64,000 nt of DNA. Source: Nocardia nova SH22a. GTDB taxonomy: Bacteria; Actinomycetota; Actinomycetes; Mycobacteriales; Mycobacteriaceae. The notes under the pieces are model-generated. The model did not search any database. It saw only the letters and a list, made by a program, of their open reading frames with translations, and was not told the DNA's origin. This document shows positions 16,866 through 26,900 of the stretch, in pieces; position 1 is the first letter of the stretch; each line of letters opens with the position of its first letter. Where the stretch lies: positions 310,001-374,000 of the forward strand of contig NZ_CP006850.1 of assembly GCF_000523235.1 (NCBI RefSeq), given 5' to 3'. Made by a program: the position numbers and the translations under genes.

Positions 16866-19800
16866 GTGGCTCTGTACCGGAAGTATCGACCGGCAACCTT
16901 CGCCGAGGTAGTGGGGCAGGAGCACGTCACCGATCCGCTGAGTACCGCACTGGACACCGGCCGGATCAGTCATGCCTATCTGTTCTCCGGCCCGCGAGGT
17001 TGTGGCAAGACGTCCTCCGCGCGCATCCTGGCGCGTTCGCTCAACTGTGTCGAGGGGCCGACCTCGCGACCGTGCGGGGTGTGCTCGTCCTGCGTGGCGC
17101 TGGCGCCCGGCGGGGCCGGGAATCTCGATGTGATCGAACTAGACGCGGCCAGCCACGGAGGCGTGGACGATACGCGAGAGCTGCGCGATCGTGCCTTCTA
17201 CGCCCCGGCGGAATCGCGCTACCGGGTGTTCATCGTGGACGAGGCGCACATGGTCACCACGGCCGGTTTCAACGCGCTGCTCAAGATCGTCGAGGAACCG
17301 CCCGCCCATCTGATCTTCATCTTCGCGACCACCGAGCCGGAGAAGGTGCTGCCGACGATTCGCTCGCGCACCCACCACTATCCGTTCCGGCTGCTGCCGC
17401 CGGCCACCATGCGCGGGCTGCTCGGCAAGATCTGCGATCAGGAGCAGGTCCAGGTCGAGGAGTCGGTGTATCCGCTGGTGATCCGGGCCGGTGGTGGTTC
17501 GCCGCGCGACAGTCTCAGCGTGCTCGATCAGCTGCTGGCCGGTGCGGGTCCGGAGGGGGTCACCTACCCGCGGGCCCTGGCGCTGCTGGGTGTCACCGAT
17601 ATCGCCCTGATCGACGAGGCGATCGAGGCGCTGGCCACCGACGACGGCGCCGCCCTCTTCGCGACCGTCGACCGGGTGGTCGAGGCCGGACACGATCCGC
17701 GCCGCTTCGCCACCGATCTGCTCGAGCGCATCCGCGATCTGATCCTGCTGCGCGCGGTTCCCGATGCCGCCCAACGCAATCTGGTCACCGGCCCCGGCGA
17801 TGTCATCGACCGGATGGCGGCCCAGGCCGACAGCATCGGCCCCGCCACCCTCGCCCGCTACGCCGAACTCCTGCATGAGGGCCTGGGCGATATGCGCGGC
17901 GCGACAGCTCCGCGCCTGCTGCTCGAGGTCATCTGCGCCCGCATGTTGCTGCCCTCGGTATCGGAGGCGGAATCGGCTGCGCTGCAGCGACTCGAGCGGC
18001 TGGAACGGCGGGTGGAGTCGGGGGTTCCGACCGCACCGGCCGGTCCGTCCACCGCGTCCGCGGCATCGGCGGGCGCGCCCGCAGCCGCCTCCGCACCGCC
18101 TGCGCGGTCCGGAGCTCCGGCCGGTGAATCGCGCCGCCGCGGCGCCGAGGCTCTCGCCGCGATGCGGGAGAAGAAGAGCGCCCCGCATCCCGCGCAGCGC
18201 GCGCAATCTCCCGCGGGTCCGCCGGAAACTTCCGCACCCGCCCGGAGTGCGGCGGACGCTCCGGCGGACCGAGCGGCCGGGCCCGGCTCCATCGACCATG
18301 CGGCGAACAACACTGCCGCAGAGCAGAATTCGAGTGCCGTACCCGGTTCGGTCGTGGAACCGCCGGCCGATGCCGGTACGACCACGAGCGCCGAGCCGAG
18401 CCGGAGCCAGGTCGGCGCCCCCTCGGCGGGCACCGATCGGTCCGGCGGCACCGCCTCGGCCGATGTCGCGCCCGCTGCCGACGGTGCGGAACAGGGCGCG
18501 GCCGACCGCGATACGACGGCGCCTGCCGGAGGGGCGAGCGGCGCCACCGCACACGCCGCCGATGAGGCGCGACCGTCCGACGACCAGGACGTGCCGGATT
18601 CCAGGACGGCGACGGGCGGAAGTTCGAGTGCTGCCGCAGCACACCCCGCCGATGATGCGCAACCGGGTGCGCCCGACAGCGCTGCGTCCGTTGCGGCCGA
18701 CAACGCTGCGTCCGTGTCCGCGACGGCGCCCGCGCAAGGACCGACCGGCGCCACGGCACCTACTGCCGACGATGCGGGACTGATCGGGGCCGACCCCGAT
18801 GCGGTGGTTTCCGGGGCAGACGGTGACCGTACGACGTCCGCCGCCGACCCGCGTGACCGTGCCGCTCCGGCGGATTCGCGGGAGAGTGCCCACGCCGGTG
18901 CCGCCGACGGCCCCGATGCGGTCGAGCGTAGTGATGGCGGTTCGGAGCATCCGGCCGCCGACGCCGGACTAAGCGGAACCGGCACCGCCGGGGACGCGCC
19001 CGCATGCGGTTCCGGCGCTGCGGCGACGCCGCCGAGCAGCGCGGGTGATCCGTTGTCGGATGGCACGACCGGTCCGGCTCCGGGCGGCGTGGCCGATACC
19101 GAGCACTCGGCGGATACCGCGCAACCGGTCGAATCCGGCCCAGCGCAGGAGGAGGCGGCTGCCTCTGATCCGGCGCAATCGCCCGCGACCGAGGATGCGA
19201 CGCCCGCATCGGAGCAGATCTCTGCGGGCGCGTCGGGCGCGGACATCCTGCGGGAGATCGAGGCGGCGTGGGCCGATATTCGTGCCAAGGCGCGAGAGTC
19301 CAGTGCCGCGCTCAACGCGCTGCTCTCGGGTTCGGCGGGGGCCGTGCGGGTCGAGGACGACACGATCGTGTTCGCCCATCCGCATGCTCCGCTGGCTCAG
19401 CGGTTGTCCACTCCGCAGAACGTCGATGCTGTGCGCGCCGCGGTGCATGCCGTCATCGGGCGGCAGTACGGGGTGCGGTGGGAGGTCGGATCGGGCGCTC
19501 CCGCCGACGCCGGTGGTGCGGGTAAGGCGTCGGGGCGGCCGCAGGCGCGTGGCGGCGCCGAGCAATCGGGGGGCCGGGGTGTGCGCGGAGATAGCTCCGG
19601 GCAGTCGCAGCCGCCGCGATTCGTCCGGCCCAGCCAGAATCAGGCCCAGTCGCCGGACGGCGATACCCGGGGCGGTCAGACCGATACCCGCGGCGCTGCC
19701 GTCGATCGCCGGGACAATCCGGCGCAGGGGCAGCGGCGGGAATTCCGTCCGCCGCGCAGCGCTGCCGGAGCCGACCGGAGCGCGCCCGACGACGATATTC

Positions 19801-20018
19801 CGCCGCCCGACGCACCGGACTATCCGGACGATCCCGGGCCGTCGGACTACTCACCGGTAGGTTACGACGGTGTCCCACCTGCGTTGACGCCGGAAGAAGA
19901 GCAGGAGATGCTCGCCGAATCGGCTCGGCCGGTTCCGCCGGAACAGCGCCGCGACCCCGATGAGGTGGCCTTGGAGTTGCTCAGAACTGAGTTGGGCGCC
20001 ACACGAATGGGCGGTTGA
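16866..20018 (+). CDS. dnaX: DNA polymerase III subunits gamma/tau, with long disordered linker
   Basis: Clamp-loader ATPase, 1050 residues from GTG 16866 (product begins VALYRKYRPATFAEVVGQEH). Domain I has Walker A GPRGCGKT near residue 42, a four-cysteine zinc site (C-x8-C-x2-C-x2-C), Walker B/DEAH near residue 125 and the sensor FATTEPEKVLPTIRSR. Domains II-III extend to about residue 385. Residues about 385-785 are low-complexity Ala/Asp/Pro/Ser sequence. The tau C-terminal domain resumes with ADILREIEAAWADIRAKARE and a second disordered tail ends EELLRTELGA-like (ALELLRTELGATRMGG). At 1050 residues it is far above the 580-800 usual for the family. No A-rich slippery site for frameshifting is visible. 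Confidence 0.95.
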   Translation: MALYRKYRPATFAEVVGQEHVTDPLSTALDTGRISHAYLFSGPRGCGKTSSARILARSLNCVEGPTSRPCGVCSSCVALAPGGAGNLDVIELDAASHGGVDDTRELRDRAFYAPAESRYRVFIVDEAHMVTTAGFNALLKIVEEPPAHLIFIFATTEPEKVLPTIRSRTHHYPFRLLPPATMRGLLGKICDQEQVQVEESVYPLVIRAGGGSPRDSLSVLDQLLAGAGPEGVTYPRALALLGVTDIALIDEAIEALATDDGAALFATVDRVVEAGHDPRRFATDLLERIRDLILLRAVPDAAQRNLVTGPGDVIDRMAAQADSIGPATLARYAELLHEGLGDMRGATAPRLLLEVICARMLLPSVSEAESAALQRLERLERRVESGVPTAPAGPSTASAASAGAPAAASAPPARSGAPAGESRRRGAEALAAMREKKSAPHPAQRAQSPAGPPETSAPARSAADAPADRAAGPGSIDHAANNTAAEQNSSAVPGSVVEPPADAGTTTSAEPSRSQVGAPSAGTDRSGGTASADVAPAADGAEQGAADRDTTAPAGGASGATAHAADEARPSDDQDVPDSRTATGGSSSAAAAHPADDAQPGAPDSAASVAADNAASVSATAPAQGPTGATAPTADDAGLIGADPDAVVSGADGDRTTSAADPRDRAAPADSRESAHAGAADGPDAVERSDGGSEHPAADAGLSGTGTAGDAPACGSGAAATPPSSAGDPLSDGTTGPAPGGVADTEHSADTAQPVESGPAQEEAAASDPAQSPATEDATPASEQISAGASGADILREIEAAWADIRAKARESSAALNALLSGSAGAVRVEDDTIVFAHPHAPLAQRLSTPQNVDAVRAAVHAVIGRQYGVRWEVGSGAPADAGGAGKASGRPQARGGAEQSGGRGVRGDSSGQSQPPRFVRPSQNQAQSPDGDTRGGQTDTRGAAVDRRDNPAQGQRREFRPPRSAAGADRSAPDDDIPPPDAPDYPDDPGPSDYSPVGYDGVPPALTPEEEQEMLAESARPVPPEQRRDPDEVALELLRTELGATRMGG

Positions 20019-20350
20019 CAGCCACCTGGCGGAGTACGTTAAGTTAACCGGAGTTCGCATCCCGCTGTACTATGAACGGGTGGTCGGCAGCATCGGTGCT
20101 ACGAGGTTCTATGGTGGGCCCAGGCATATGGGCGTCCCGGAGCGTGCGTAGGCCGACGCGTGTCGGCGTTTGTACAGCGTTATGCGCTCGGCGGCCGGAG
20201 GCGGGAACCGTGTGTGACCACCTCCGATCGCCGGTGTGGTGTGCCGCTGTGGCAGGACGCCGGTGGCGTCGTGGCACGGGTGGTTCGCCGGGATCGAACA
20301 CGGTCGGTCGGATGGCCGGTCGGCACCTTTAAGGAAGGAAACACTCCGAT
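20019..20350 (+). promoter_or_regulatory. fadAB promoter region and long 5' leader
   Basis: The palindrome gttaa-g-ttaac at 20038-20048 overlaps a possible -35, followed 18 bases later by a good -10, TACTAT (20068-20073). A TTGACA at 20015-20020 with TTAAGT gives a second possible promoter. Either start leaves about 260-300 untranslated bases before fadA. The palindrome is a candidate fatty-acid regulator site. A Shine-Dalgarno AAGGAAGGA precedes the fadA ATG. No gene is seen in this gap. Confidence 0.5.
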
Positions 20351-21562
20351 ATGACCACAGAGGCCTACATTTTCGAGGCCATCCGCACTCCGCGTGGCCG
20401 CAACAAGAAGGGCTCGCTGCACTCGGTCAAGCCGATCGATCTGACGACCGGTCTGGTCCAGGAGCTGCGCAACCGCTTCCCGAACCTCGACGAGGATCGC
20501 ATCTCCGACATCATCCTCGGCGTCGTTTCGCCGCTGGGTGACCAGGGTGCCGACATCGCCCGCACCACGGTGCTCACCGCGGGCCTGCCCGACACCGTCG
20601 GCGGCGTGCAGATCAACCGCTTCTGCGCCTCCGGCCTCGAGGCCGTCAACATGGCCGCGCAGAAGGTCCGCTCGGGCTTCGAGGACCTGGTCATCGCCGG
20701 TGGCGTCGAGTCGATGTCGCGCGTGCCGATGGGTTCCGACGGTGGTGCGCTGTTCGCCGACCCGGCCACCAGCTACGACCTCTACATCGCCCCGCAGGGC
20801 ATCGGTGCCGACCTGATCGCCACCATCGAGGGCTTCTCCCGCGATGATGTCGACGCCTTCGCCGCCCGCTCCCAGGAACTGGCCGCCGCGGCCTGGTCCG
20901 GCGGCTACTTCGCCAAGTCCGTGGTCCCGGTCAAGGACATCAACGGCCTGACCGTGCTCGACCACGACGAGCACATGCGTCCCGGCACCACCGTCGCCGA
21001 TCTGGCCAAGCTCAAGCCGTCCTTCGCCGGAATCGGCGAGATGGGTGGCTTCGACGCCGTCGCGCTGCAGAAGTTCCACTACGTCGAGCAGATCGACCAC
21101 GTCCACCACGGCGGTAACAGCTCGGGCATCGTCGACGGCGCCGCGCTGGTGCTGGTCGGCACCGAGGAGGCCGGTAAGGCTTCCGGTCTGACCCCGCGCG
21201 CCCGCATCGTCGCCACCGCCACCAGCGGCGCCGACGCCACCATCATGCTCACCGGCCCGACCCCGGCCGCGCACAAGGCGCTGGCCAAGGCCGGTCTGTC
21301 GGTGGACGACATCGATCTGTTCGAGATCAACGAGGCCTTCGCCTCGGTCGCGCTGAAGTTCCAGAAGGATCTGAAGATCCCGGACGAGAAGCTGAACGTC
21401 AACGGCGGCGCCATCGCGATGGGCCACCCGCTGGGCGCCACCGGCGCCATGATCACCGGCACCATGGTCGACGAGCTGGAGCGTCGCAACGCCCGCTACG
21501 CCCTGGTGACCCTGTGCATCGGTGGCGGCATGGGTGTGGCCACCATCATCGAGCGCGTCTGA
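20351..21562 (+). CDS. fadA: Acetyl-CoA C-acyltransferase, beta subunit of trifunctional beta-oxidation complex
   Basis: A 403-residue thiolase, the same length as M. tuberculosis FadA (Rv0859) and very similar as I recall that sequence. It cleaves 3-ketoacyl-CoA with CoA. The nucleophilic cysteine is in [12 protein letters not shown] (about residue 92), the second site is [10 protein letters not shown] with its histidine, and the C-terminal catalytic cysteine is in CIGGGMG. It is followed 37 bases later by fadB, so the two subunits of the membrane-associated complex are made together. Confidence 0.96.
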   Translation: MTTEAYIFEAIRTPRGRNKKGSLHSVKPIDLTTGLVQELRNRFPNLDEDRISDIILGVVSPLGDQGADIARTTVLTAGLPDTVGGVQINRFCASGLEAVNMAAQKVRSGFEDLVIAGGVESMSRVPMGSDGGALFADPATSYDLYIAPQGIGADLIATIEGFSRDDVDAFAARSQELAAAAWSGGYFAKSVVPVKDINGLTVLDHDEHMRPGTTVADLAKLKPSFAGIGEMGGFDAVALQKFHYVEQIDHVHHGGNSSGIVDGAALVLVGTEEAGKASGLTPRARIVATATSGADATIMLTGPTPAAHKALAKAGLSVDDIDLFEINEAFASVALKFQKDLKIPDEKLNVNGGAIAMGHPLGATGAMITGTMVDELERRNARYALVTLCIGGGMGVATIIERV

Positions 21563-21599
21563 CGCCCAACCGACCAATTCTCCAGGAGAACGAAAAACT

Positions 21600-23762
21600 A
21601 TGACAGAGAACATGATCGGCTGGGAAAAGGACGCCGACGGCATCGTCGTGCTGACCATGGACGACCCCAACCAGGGCGCCAACACGATGAACGAGCTCTA
21701 CAAGAGCTCGATGCACGCAACGGTCGAGCGCCTGGTCGCCGAGGCCGACGACATCACCGGTGTGGTCATCACCTCCGCGAAGAAGACCTTCTTCGCCGGC
21801 GGTGACCTCAAGAACATGATGAAGACGACCCCGGAGAACGCTCCGGACATCATGGAAGAGCTCACCACCATCAAGGCGGACCTGCGTCAGCTGGAGACCC
21901 TGGGCAAGCCGGTCGTGGCCGCGATCAACGGCGCGGCGCTCGGCGGCGGTCTCGAGATCGCGCTGGCCACGCACTACCGCATCGCCGCCGACGTCAAGGG
22001 CGTGCAGGTCGGTCTGCCCGAGGTCTCCCTCGGTCTGCTCCCGGCCGGTGGCGGCGTCACCCGCATCACCCGCATGCTCGGCATCGCCGACGGCCTGATG
22101 GGTGTGCTGCTGCAGGGCAACAAGTTCACCGCGCAGAAGGCCAAGGCCAAGGGCCTGGTCAACGAGGTCGTCGGCTCGATCGAGGAACTGGTCCCGGCCG
22201 CCAAGGCGTGGATCAAGGCCAACAAGGACAATGCCGAGGCTGCCACCCAGCCGTGGGATCGCAAGGGCTACAAGATCCCGGGCGGCTCGCCGTCCACCCC
22301 GGCGCTGGCCGCCAACCTCCCGGCCTTCCCGGCCAACCTGCGCAAGCAGCTCAAGGGCCAGAACATGCCGGCGCCGCGGGCCATCATGGCCGCCGCGGTC
22401 GAGGGCGCGCAGGTCGACTTCGACAACGCGTCGCTGATCGAGTCGCGCTACTTCGTCTCGCTGCTGACCGGTCCGGTCGCGAAGAACATGATCCAGGCGT
22501 TCTTCTTCGACCTGCAGGCCATCAACAACGGCGGTTCGCGTCCGAAGGACGTGCCCAAGCGCGAGATCAAGAAGGTCGGCGTGCTGGGTGCGGGCATGAT
22601 GGGCGCGGGTATCGCCTACGTGTCGGCCAAGGCCGGGTTCGAGGTCGTGCTCAAGGACGTTTCCCAGGAGAACGCCGACCGGGGTAAGGACTACTCGGTC
22701 AAGCTCGAGGAGAAGGCGCTCTCGCGTGGCAAGACCACCGAGGAGAAGTCCAAGGCGCTGCTGGACCGCATCCACCCGACCGCCGATCCGCAGGATCTGG
22801 CCGGTGTGGACTTCGTGATCGAGGCCGTGTTCGAGAACCCCGATCTGAAGGCCAAGGTCTTCGGTGAGATCGAGGACGTCGTCGACGCGGACGCGCTGCT
22901 GGGCTCCAACACCTCCACCCTGCCGATCACCCTGCTGGCCAACGGTGTGAAGCGGGCCGAGGACTTCATCGGCATCCACTTCTTCTCCCCGGTCGACAAG
23001 ATGCCGCTGGTGGAGATCATCCGTGGTGAGAAGACCTCGGACGAGGCGCTGGCCCGGGTGTACGACTACACCCTCGCGATCCGCAAGACCCCGATCGTGG
23101 TCAACGACAGCCGCGGCTTCTTCACCTCTCGCGTCATCGGCACGTTCATCAACGAGGCCATCATGATGCTCGAGGAGAACATCGACCCGCAGACCATCGA
23201 GCAGGCCGGTCTGCAGGCGGGTTACCCGGCCGCGCCGCTGAAGCTGAGCGACGAGCTCAACTTCGAGACCATGCAGAAGATCTTCAAGGAGACCAAGGAG
23301 GCCGCCGAGAAGGACGGCCTCAAGATCTCCGAGTCCTCGCTGGCGTCGGGTCGCGTGGTCGAGACGATGATCGACAAGTTCGACCGCAAGGGCAAGCTGC
23401 ACGGTGCGGGCTTCTACAACTACGTCGACGGCAAGACCGCCGGCCTGTGGGAGGACCTGCGCAGCACCTTCAATTCCAACCGCGAGCTGCCCACGGGCGT
23501 CACGCTGCAGGATCTGAAGGACCGCATGCTGTTCATCGAGGCCATCGAGACCCAGAAGTGCTTCGACGAGGGCGTGCTGACCACCACCGCCGACGCGAAC
23601 ATCGGCTCGATCTTCGGTATCGGCTACCCGGCCTGGACCGGTGGCGTGCACCAGTTCATCGTGGGCTACCCGGGCGGCCAGGCGGGCTTCGTCGCGCGTG
23701 CCGACGAGCTGGCCGCGAAGTTCGGTGAGCGCTTCGGAGTGCCGGACTCGCTGCGTAAGTAA
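21600..23762 (+). CDS. fadB: Enoyl-CoA hydratase / 3-hydroxyacyl-CoA dehydrogenase, alpha subunit of trifunctional complex
   Basis: A 720-residue bifunctional enzyme, matching FadB (Rv0860) in length. Residues about 1-280 are the crotonase domain (oxyanion segments FFAGGDLKNM and INGAALGGGLEIALATHYRI, with glutamates in GLPEVSLGLLPAGGG). Residues about 325-500 are the NAD-binding dehydrogenase domain (VGVLGAGMMGAGIAYVSA, catalytic HFFSPVDKMPLVEII), followed by two C-terminal helical domains. ATG 21600 has AGGAGA upstream. It acts with FadA on long-chain acyl-CoA. Confidence 0.96.
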   Translation: MTENMIGWEKDADGIVVLTMDDPNQGANTMNELYKSSMHATVERLVAEADDITGVVITSAKKTFFAGGDLKNMMKTTPENAPDIMEELTTIKADLRQLETLGKPVVAAINGAALGGGLEIALATHYRIAADVKGVQVGLPEVSLGLLPAGGGVTRITRMLGIADGLMGVLLQGNKFTAQKAKAKGLVNEVVGSIEELVPAAKAWIKANKDNAEAATQPWDRKGYKIPGGSPSTPALAANLPAFPANLRKQLKGQNMPAPRAIMAAAVEGAQVDFDNASLIESRYFVSLLTGPVAKNMIQAFFFDLQAINNGGSRPKDVPKREIKKVGVLGAGMMGAGIAYVSAKAGFEVVLKDVSQENADRGKDYSVKLEEKALSRGKTTEEKSKALLDRIHPTADPQDLAGVDFVIEAVFENPDLKAKVFGEIEDVVDADALLGSNTSTLPITLLANGVKRAEDFIGIHFFSPVDKMPLVEIIRGEKTSDEALARVYDYTLAIRKTPIVVNDSRGFFTSRVIGTFINEAIMMLEENIDPQTIEQAGLQAGYPAAPLKLSDELNFETMQKIFKETKEAAEKDGLKISESSLASGRVVETMIDKFDRKGKLHGAGFYNYVDGKTAGLWEDLRSTFNSNRELPTGVTLQDLKDRMLFIEAIETQKCFDEGVLTTTADANIGSIFGIGYPAWTGGVHQFIVGYPGGQAGFVARADELAAKFGERFGVPDSLRK

Positions 23763-23802
23763 GGTTCTCGCCGCGGTCGCCGGACCGCGGGGATTCCTCG
23801 GC

Positions 23803-23838
23803 ACGGCCCGGATCACGCATCGGCGTGGTCCGGGCCGT
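23803..23838 (+). terminator. Intrinsic terminator after fadAB
   Basis: Stem of 16 bases with one mismatch (23803-23818 with 23823-23838) and a 4-base loop (atcg). There is no long T-run, as is common in high-GC actinobacteria. Confidence 0.7.
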
Positions 23839-23968
23839 TGTCGTTCCGCCGAATCGGTCGCGACCTGCGGCGACGGGAAACGGTCCCGAATCGATGCGCG
23901 CGGAACCATGTCCGCGGACCTGCCTGCCGCGCTACGTTGGAATCAGGCGGAACGTTCGAGGTGGCCAG

Positions 23969-26900
23969 ATGAATCCACAGACGGGCAAGGTCCGCGACGC
24001 CGACACCCCCGCGGCGGACTCGGAGCCGGTATCGGAGGACGATGGTTCGGGGGCGAATACCGCACGCTACCAACCGATCAACATCGCCGAGGAACTCGAG
24101 GCGATGGGACTGTTCGACGCCGAGGAGATCGGCCGGGGCGGCTTCGGCGTGGTGTACCGCTGCACGCAGCGCGCGCTGGACCGTGTCGTCGCGGTGAAGG
24201 TGCTGTCCTCGGAGATCGACCAGGAGAGCCGCGAGCGGTTCCTGCGTGAGGAACACGCCATGGGCCGGTTGTCCGGCCATCCCAATATCGTCGATGTGCT
24301 GCAGGTCGACGTCACGCCGAGCGGGCTGCCGTTCATTGTCATGCCGTATGCCACGCACGGTTCGCTGGAACGGCTCATCCGCGATCACGGCCCGTTGAGC
24401 TGGTCGGATACCTTGCGCGTCGGGGTGAAACTGGCGGGCGCGATCGAGAGCGCGCACCGCGTGCACGTGCTGCACCGCGATGTGAAACCGGCGAATGTGC
24501 TGCTCAGCCGCTACGGCGAACCGCAGCTGACCGATTTCGGGATCGCCCGCATTCCGGGCGGATTCCAGACCTCCACCAGCATGATCACCGGCTCGCCCGC
24601 CTTCACCGCGCCCGAGGTGCTCAAGGGAGAAGAACCGACCGTCCGGTCTGATGTGTACGGGCTGGGCGCCACCCTCTTCGCACTGCTCACCGGACATGCG
24701 GCGTTCGAGCGGCGCTCCGGTGAGCGCGTGGTCGCGCAATTCCTGCGCATCACCACCCAGCCGGTGCCCGATCTGCGCGAACAGGACATCCCCGCCGATG
24801 TGGCGGCGGTGATCGAGTCGGCGATGGCACCCGATCCGGCCGACCGCCCCGCCTCGGCGCTGGCATTCGGCGAGGCGCTGCGGTCGGTGCAGCGCGCACA
24901 CGGTGAGCCTCCCGACGACATGGCGCTGCTGGACGGGGACAGCACCGACCGCCATCGGCCCGCGACCGACACCGCCGCCCATCCGATCACGCAGCGTCGC
25001 AGTCGCTCGGTGCTCGGCCCGGCCGCCCTGCGCACCCCGGGCCCGCTCACCGGAACCGCTCCGCCCGCGACGCTACCGCCCACGGCCGCAACGAAATTCC
25101 GTCCGCCCACGCCGACCCGGGAACCCATCGACCGTCCGCGCCTGCTCGATATCCTGCGCTCCGGTGGACGGCGCAGGCTGGCGGTGATCCACGGCCCGGC
25201 GGGGTTCGGCAAGAGTACGGTGGCGGCGCAGTGGCGCGGGGAGCTGGCCGCCGAACGCATTCCGGTCGCCTGGATCAGTATCGACCGCGACGACGACAAC
25301 GAGGTCTGGCTGCTGGCCCATCTGATTCAGGCCATCCGCCGGGTCGCCCCGGATATCGGCGCCGGGCTGGAAGAGGTACTGGAGGAGCGTCCGGCCGAGG
25401 CGGTGCCGTACGCGATCTCGACCCTGATCGACGAGATCCACGCCGGTGGTCAGACGATCGTGGTGGTGATCGAAGACTGGGACCGGGTCACCGACGAGGG
25501 CGCCCATCGGGTGCTGGACACGTTGCTGGACAACGGATGTCATCATCTGCGCTTCGTCGTCACCACCCGCGAGCAGGCCGGATTGCCGCTGAGCCGGATG
25601 CGGGTGCGTGACGAACTGGTCGAGATCGGCAGCAGCGAACTGCGCCTGACCCTGGCCGAGACCCGTCGAATTCTGGTGGAGCGCAATGATTTCGGCCTCA
25701 CCGACGATCAGGTGGAGCAGATCTACACCGCCACCGACGGTTGGCCCGCGGCGATCCAGCTGGTGAGCCTGTCGCTGCGTGCGTCCGCGGCGGATGAATC
25801 GGTCGATCCGGCCATGCTGATCTCGCATCTGTGCGGCGGGAACCACGCGATCCGGGAGTATCTGGCCGAGAACGTGCTCGACGGGCTCGAACCGCGCATG
25901 CTCGAATTCCTGATGTCGATCTCGGTGGCGGAGAAGCTGAACGGCGCACTGGCGGTGGCGCTCAGCGGTGAGCCCGATGCCGAACAGCTACTGGAGCAGG
26001 CGCAGCAACGCGAACTGTTCGTCACCCGGGCCGACCACGAGCAGGACACGTTCCGCATCCAGCCGCTGTTCGCCGAACAACTGCGCGCCCGCCTGGAGCG
26101 GGTGCATCCGGGAAAGTTGAAGTCCCTGCACCGCAAGGCTTCCCGCTGGTACGCCGAACATCAGCAGCTGCGCAAATCGGTGGATCACGCGCTCGCGGCC
26201 ACCGATCTGAAGATGGCGGTGGATCTGGTCGAGAACGGCGGGATGGACCTCATCGACACCTCGCGACTGGCCACCCTGCTCGGCACCGTCTCGAAACTGC
26301 CGGTGCAGCAGGTGACTTCGCGTTCGAAGCTGCTGATGACCTTGGCGCGCGCCAATATCAACCTGCAGCAGTCCGGTGCGGCCCGCACCGCGCTGGGACG
26401 ATTGTCGAACATGCTCGCCCGCTCACCCGCGGATGCCGATTCGACCCGCCAGCGCTGTGAGGCCGCGGTGCTGGCGGCCGCGGATCTGGTCGCGCGCGAC
26501 CGCACCGACGGTGTGCTCGACAAGGTGCTGCCCTGTCTGGAGGAGCCGGACGAACTACCGGCCTGGACGGTGTCCACGGCGGCGAATCTGGTGTCGTTCG
26601 TGCGGCTGTGCGATTTCGACTTCGACGGCGCGGTGGCGATCCAGGACTGGGCCGCGCCCTATCACAGCAGGTCCAAGGATCCACTCGGCGTGGTGATCGG
26701 GCTGCTCGGTACGGGTGCGGTGGCCTATGAGCGGCTCGATATCGACACCGCCACCCGCTGTTTCGAGAAGGGCTGGCAGATCGGCCGCGAGCGGTCCGGT
26801 CCGCGCTCACATGCGGTGCGGGTGTCGGCGGCGCTGCTGGGGGAGCTGACCTATCGGCGCGGAGATCTGCAATCGGCGGACCGGCTGCTCGAACAGAGTC

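Noticed and set aside
17858..19363. Very long open frame antisense to the dnaX linker (about 500 codons)
   Set aside because: It is the shadow of a GC-rich low-complexity coding region; Ser/Ala/Gly composition, no domain, and the plus-strand dnaX is certain.
21546..23909. A 787-codon minus-strand open frame over fadB
   Set aside because: Exactly antisense to fadB and its flank, with Leu/Val/Gly/Asp/His-rich nonsense composition.
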